This document shows positions 14,773 to 17,272 of a DNA stretch of 17,272 nucleotides, piece by piece. Each line of letters begins with the position of its first letter. The stretch's first letter is position 1. The notes beneath the pieces were generated by a model. That model had not been told where the DNA came from and did not search any database. It saw only the letters and a list, made by a program, of their open reading frames with translations. Origin of the DNA: Bacteroidota bacterium (GTDB lineage: Bacteria > Bacteroidota > Bacteroidia > Bacteroidales > Prolixibacteraceae); contig JAUYEQ010000400.1 of assembly GCA_030691295.1 (NCBI GenBank), forward strand, positions 1-17,272, read 5' to 3'. The translations under genes were made by a program, and so were the position numbers.

Positions 14773-15399
14773 CTAATCTCCCTGATACGAAAACCGGTCG
14801 TTCAACCAATCAGGTTTTCGGTTTGTATTTTTAGATTCTGATTTTTGTTTTTTTGCAGTATCCGGCTCATCCTGTGTGTTTTCAGCATAAATGAGGTTGT
14901 GTATTGCGCGCAAACAATTCACCAGCGATTGACCCCACAGTTGCGAAAAGTTATTTTTACATTCCCAGACTGCCTGTTCCATTACTTCATCGTTCAGCAT
15001 CCGAAACGACATTACCAAATCTTTCATTTCCTGATAAATATCGGCCACATTTTCTGAAATACTGGCGGTAAGTGCCGATTCGCTGAACTGCATTCCGGAT
15101 AGAAAAACTTCCTGATAATCATCGTTAGCCCCCGTATGACGAAGGATTTTCTGCTGAATCAGGTTGTAGTCCATTTCAGATACAAATTTTTCCAAATCGT
15201 CTTCAGCCTCAAATTCAAATTCGGGCAACAAGCTGGCTTTCAAATATAAAAGTGGAAGCATTTTTTGTAAGCGACCAAGAAAACCGGGAGTTTCGAGGCT
15301 TTCCGATCGTTCCAAAAAACTGCAGAATTCGTTGGCGACGGTAATAAATTCAATTACATTTTTTGAATAGGCAATGCTGTTCAATTCTTCTTCTCTCAT
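14773..15399 (-). CDS. DUF5063 protein
   Basis: The 208-residue acidic, helical cytoplasmic protein fits the DUF5063 family, seen in my recollection chiefly in Bacteroidota. The N-terminal helix reads V-I-E-F-I-T-V-A-N-E-F-C-S-F-L-E, followed by L-Q-K-M-L-P-L-L-Y-L-K-A-S-L-L-P and, later, S-E-N-V-A-D-I-Y-Q-E-M-K-D-L. The last 40 residues are charged and low in complexity (K-K-Q-K-S-E-S-K-N-T-N-R-K-P). No catalytic motif is visible and the function is unknown. It is the first gene of an operon with the 3'-5' exonuclease (2-base gap) and the RlmI-like gene, so a helper role in RNA processing is a guess from context only. A TAnnTTTG box stands 27 bases upstream. Confidence 0.8.
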   Translation of the reverse strand: MREEELNSIAYSKNVIEFITVANEFCSFLERSESLETPGFLGRLQKMLPLLYLKASLLPEFEFEAEDDLEKFVSEMDYNLIQQKILRHTGANDDYQEVFLSGMQFSESALTASISENVADIYQEMKDLVMSFRMLNDEVMEQAVWECKNNFSQLWGQSLVNCLRAIHNLIYAENTQDEPDTAKKQKSESKNTNRKPDWLNDRFSYQGD

Positions 15400-15425
15400 G
15401 AAAAGTATTCTATAAAAATATTCAG

Positions 15426-15433
15426 CAAAAGTA
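15426..15433 (-). promoter_or_regulatory. Candidate -7 box for the DUF5063 operon
   Basis: The minus strand reads TACTTTTG, matching TAnnTTTG, 27 bases upstream of the ATG at 15399. No good -33 TTTG was found at the expected distance. Confidence 0.4.
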
Positions 15434-15603
15434 CAAAGTTTTTTTGTTCAGATGGTTTAAGGTTGGACTTAATGGTGAAGATTCGGGTAATGTGAGTCAA
15501 TGATTGTCATTAGGCGATCATTCTGTAGTAATCGAATGGTCAAATTCCCGAAGCTTTTTTCATACTTTTATTCAACTTTAATCTCATTTTTAAATTCAAT
15601 GTG

Positions 15604-15611
15604 TATATTTG
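15604..15611 (+). promoter_or_regulatory. Candidate -7 box for the DNA methyltransferase gene
   Basis: TATATTTG matches TAnnTTTG exactly and lies 32 bases before the first ATG at 15644. The transcription start would fall at roughly 15616-15620, inside the palindrome described next. A clear -33 box is not visible. Confidence 0.5.
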
Positions 15612-15612
15612 C

Positions 15613-15633
15613 TGTGTAACCTTGTGTAAGGTT
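15613..15633 (+). promoter_or_regulatory. Candidate operator at the methyltransferase transcription start
   Basis: AACCTT (15618-15623) and AAGGTT (15628-15633) form a perfect 6-bp inverted repeat with a 4-base spacer. In the same place TGTGTAA occurs twice as a direct repeat (15613-15619 and 15623-15629) with a 10-base period, one helical turn. The site covers the predicted transcription start of a gene whose product begins with a MerR-type DNA-binding domain, so self-repression is a reasonable inference. Confidence 0.45.
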
Positions 15634-15643
15634 TGTCTAAATT

Positions 15644-16723
15644 ATGATCATGGAAAAATTCGTAAAAGTTGGTGAAGCAGCAAAGCTTTTGGGTGTTAGC
15701 AGCGAAACATTAAGACGCTGGGACAAATCAAAGAAATTTGAGAGTGTTCGCCATCCAATTAACAATTACAGGGTTTATCCTGAAAGCAGTGTATTGTCAT
15801 TGGTAGAAGACTTGCAGCTTGAACTGATGTATTCCAGCCCGGATTTATTGTCATTGGAAATAGAGCCTTTTTTTGAAACAAAATATGGAAAGTTGTACCA
15901 ACATGATGCAATTGAATTCTTAAAAACTTTAGAAAGTGAGTCTGTTGATCTAATTTTTGCTGATCCTCCGTATAATATTAAAAAGGCCGAATGGGATACG
16001 TTTTCTTCTCAGAAAGAATACGTTGACTGGAGCATGGAATGGATAAAAGAAGCGCATCGTGTACTAAAAAAAACAGGTTCGCTTTATGTTTGTGGTTTCT
16101 CTGAAATTCTGGCAGATTTAAAATGGAGTGCTTCAAGTTTGTTCCAGGGATGTAAGTGGTTGGTTTGGTTTTATCGGAACAAAGGTAATTTGGGAAATGA
16201 TTGGGGACGGTCCCATGAAAGTATTTTGCATTTACGAAAAAGCAAGGATTTTATCTTCAATATTGATGAGGTGAGGATTCCATACAACGAACATACACTT
16301 AAATATCCTGAAAGAGGACAAGCCGAAACTTCACAGTTTTCAAATGGAAAAAAGACTAATTATGAATGGACTCCTAATCCGCTGGGAGCTAAGCCTAAAG
16401 ACGTGTTGGAGATTCCGACCATTTCTAATGGATCGTGGGAAAGAACAAGTCACCTTACGCAAAAGCCAGTTGAGTTATTACGAAAAATAATTCTTTCCTC
16501 TTCAAATCAGAACAGTTTAATTCTTGATCCTTTTGGTGGTTCCGGCACCACTTATGCTGTAGCCGAAGCCTATAAAAGACGTTGGATCGGAACTGAATTA
16601 GAAGATGAATATTGCTCGGTCATAAAAAATAGATTGTCAGACAAAATTCACATCAAGAGAATTCTTACCTGTAAGGATGAAGAAGATTCTCAAAAGCGAA
16701 GATCAAAATTAAGAGGAGAGTAA
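15644..16723 (+). CDS. HTH-fused DNA adenine-N6 methyltransferase of a type II restriction-modification system
   Basis: The 359-residue protein fuses two parts. Residues 5-55 form a MerR/excisionase-type helix-turn-helix (V-K-V-G-E-A-A-K-L-L-G-V-S, then T-L-R-R-W, then Y-R-V-Y). Residues about 80-335 form a DNA methyltransferase with catalytic D-P-P-Y at 107-110 (motif IV), T-Q-K-P-V-E-L-L at 272-279, and the AdoMet-binding D-P-F-G-G-S-G at 295-301 (motif I). Motif IV before motif I is the beta-class order, and DPPY indicates adenine-N6 modification. The target sequence cannot be read. A second ATG at 15650 (M-E-K-F) is an equally possible start. The 3' end overlaps by 15 bases with the convergent endonuclease gene. 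The N-terminal domain may regulate expression of the module or assist DNA binding. Confidence 0.9.
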   Translation: MIMEKFVKVGEAAKLLGVSSETLRRWDKSKKFESVRHPINNYRVYPESSVLSLVEDLQLELMYSSPDLLSLEIEPFFETKYGKLYQHDAIEFLKTLESESVDLIFADPPYNIKKAEWDTFSSQKEYVDWSMEWIKEAHRVLKKTGSLYVCGFSEILADLKWSASSLFQGCKWLVWFYRNKGNLGNDWGRSHESILHLRKSKDFIFNIDEVRIPYNEHTLKYPERGQAETSQFSNGKKTNYEWTPNPLGAKPKDVLEIPTISNGSWERTSHLTQKPVELLRKIILSSSNQNSLILDPFGGSGTTYAVAEAYKRRWIGTELEDEYCSVIKNRLSDKIHIKRILTCKDEEDSQKRRSKLRGE

Positions 16724-17272
16724 TTTCCAAATATCCTTGGTTACCAATTCAGAAAATGGCTTCATATACTTATTAAATGGTTCTTTCAACGCATTTGGAG
16801 GAGGGTCAAGATAGTATACACCTTCGAGTTCGGTCAGAAATTTGGAATAGACCATAAATAAACCTGAAACCAGCGTAAAACTTATGTTATTGTTCTCCTT
16901 TCGCTGAACATCATTCAGGAAAATCCCGATTACTTTTTGATCGTGGTTTACAAATCGTTCAAGTAACATCTTGTCTATAAACATTTTTCCCATTCTGTCT
17001 TTAGAGGTTGTTTTAGCTGAAACAACAATTTCGTGTTCATCGAGATGTTTGTTGGTTGATTTAACCTTACTATAAGGCGAAAGAATCAGATCGTTTTCAC
17101 ACTTATATGTCTTTTCTCCTTCGTCTGTTTTATAAGGAATTTGAAGAACAGTTCTTTTATTGGCTATGCCGATTTCTGTAAAAATGGCTTTTACTAGTTC
17201 TTCGAATCGGTTCCCAACGTGTTTTCTTGCACTATTTGGATTTGCCAATAAATCAAATCCAGCTCCAATTGA
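16709..17272 (-). CDS. Probable type II restriction endonuclease, PD-(D/E)XK-like (5' end outside window)
   Basis: The frame stays open to base 17272, and the only plausible in-window start is a TTG at 17248. The eight codons beyond it (S-I-G-A-G-F-D-L) read as coding, so the gene is taken as running off the edge. At least 188 residues are visible. An early helix (N-R-F-E-E-L-V-K-A-I-F) with acidic residues precedes C-E-N-D-L-I (D at 17092-17090) and then E-I-V-V-S-A-K-T-T-S-K-D-R (K at 17014-17012). This D...(E/S)xK spacing, with the basic tail after the Lys, matches many type II restriction enzymes; the middle acidic position appears to be Ser or is supplied elsewhere. It lies tail-to-tail with a DNA methyltransferase, which strongly supports a restriction partner. 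Specificity is unknown and no known enzyme was recognised. Confidence 0.75.
   Translation of the reverse strand, partial: SIGAGFDLLANPNSARKHVGNRFEELVKAIFTEIGIANKRTVLQIPYKTDEGEKTYKCENDLILSPYSKVKSTNKHLDEHEIVVSAKTTSKDRMGKMFIDKMLLERFVNHDQKVIGIFLNDVQRKENNNISFTLVSGLFMVYSKFLTELEGVYYLDPPPNALKEPFNKYMKPFSELVTKDIWKLLSS

Noticed and set aside
15499..15522. AATGAT ... ATCATT inverted repeat upstream of the methyltransferase as a controller box
   Set aside because: Only 6 bp pair around a 12-base spacer, it is over 80 bases from the predicted -7 box, and no C-protein gene is present.
16709..16723. Overlapping gene ends as a frameshift or fusion signal
   Set aside because: The two genes are on opposite strands and simply share 15 bases at their 3' ends; both stops are clear.

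Overview
The window looks like a chromosomal segment of a member of the Bacteroidota, probably Bacteroidales/Marinilabiliales-like. The grounds are about 40% GC, AT-rich leaders without Shine-Dalgarno sequences, repeated TAnnTTTG -7 promoter boxes upstream of start codons, and families typical of the phylum (LytS/LytTR pair, WbqC, DUF5063, DUF1573, a TPR protein beside ribH and recF). The genus cannot be fixed from the sequence alone.

Layout. (1) 1-330 is the 3' end of a GC-rich RCC1-repeat gene whose base composition differs from everything after it. (2) 450-1814 is a lipoprotein of the PAP2/vanadium-haloperoxidase superfamily in which a key residue of each of the three anion-binding motifs is replaced. 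(3) 1913-3821 (minus) is a LytS-type histidine kinase with its LytTR response regulator. (4) 3933-6987 (minus) is a tight operon dapB, lepB, lapA-like, wbqC-like. (5) 7236-8936 holds a Cof-type HAD phosphatase and, convergent to it, a MurU-like sugar-1-phosphate nucleotidyltransferase; the spacer between them resembles a dispersed repeat. (6) 9125-9598 is a small secreted Spy/CpxP-like protein whose strong terminator is shared with ribH. (7) 9648-10911 (minus) is a membrane-anchored TPR protein followed by ribH. Divergent from it at 11098-12982 are recF, a DUF721/DciA-like gene and a DUF1573 protein. (8) 13002-15399 (minus) is an operon of DUF5063, a DEDDy 3'-5' exonuclease and an RlmI-like rRNA methyltransferase. 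(9) 15644-17272 is a restriction-modification module: an adenine-N6 DNA methyltransferase with a MerR-type helix-turn-helix at its N-terminus, and a tail-to-tail PD-(D/E)XK-type endonuclease that runs off the right edge.

Most of the window is conserved housekeeping. The accessory and most interesting parts are the edges: the GC-atypical RCC1 fragment, the haloperoxidase relative with an eroded active site, and the restriction-modification module, whose methyltransferase carries its own DNA-binding domain and has a palindrome at its predicted transcription start. I did not find a convincing wholly new multi-gene system. No tRNA, rRNA, CRISPR array, transposase or origin was recognised.
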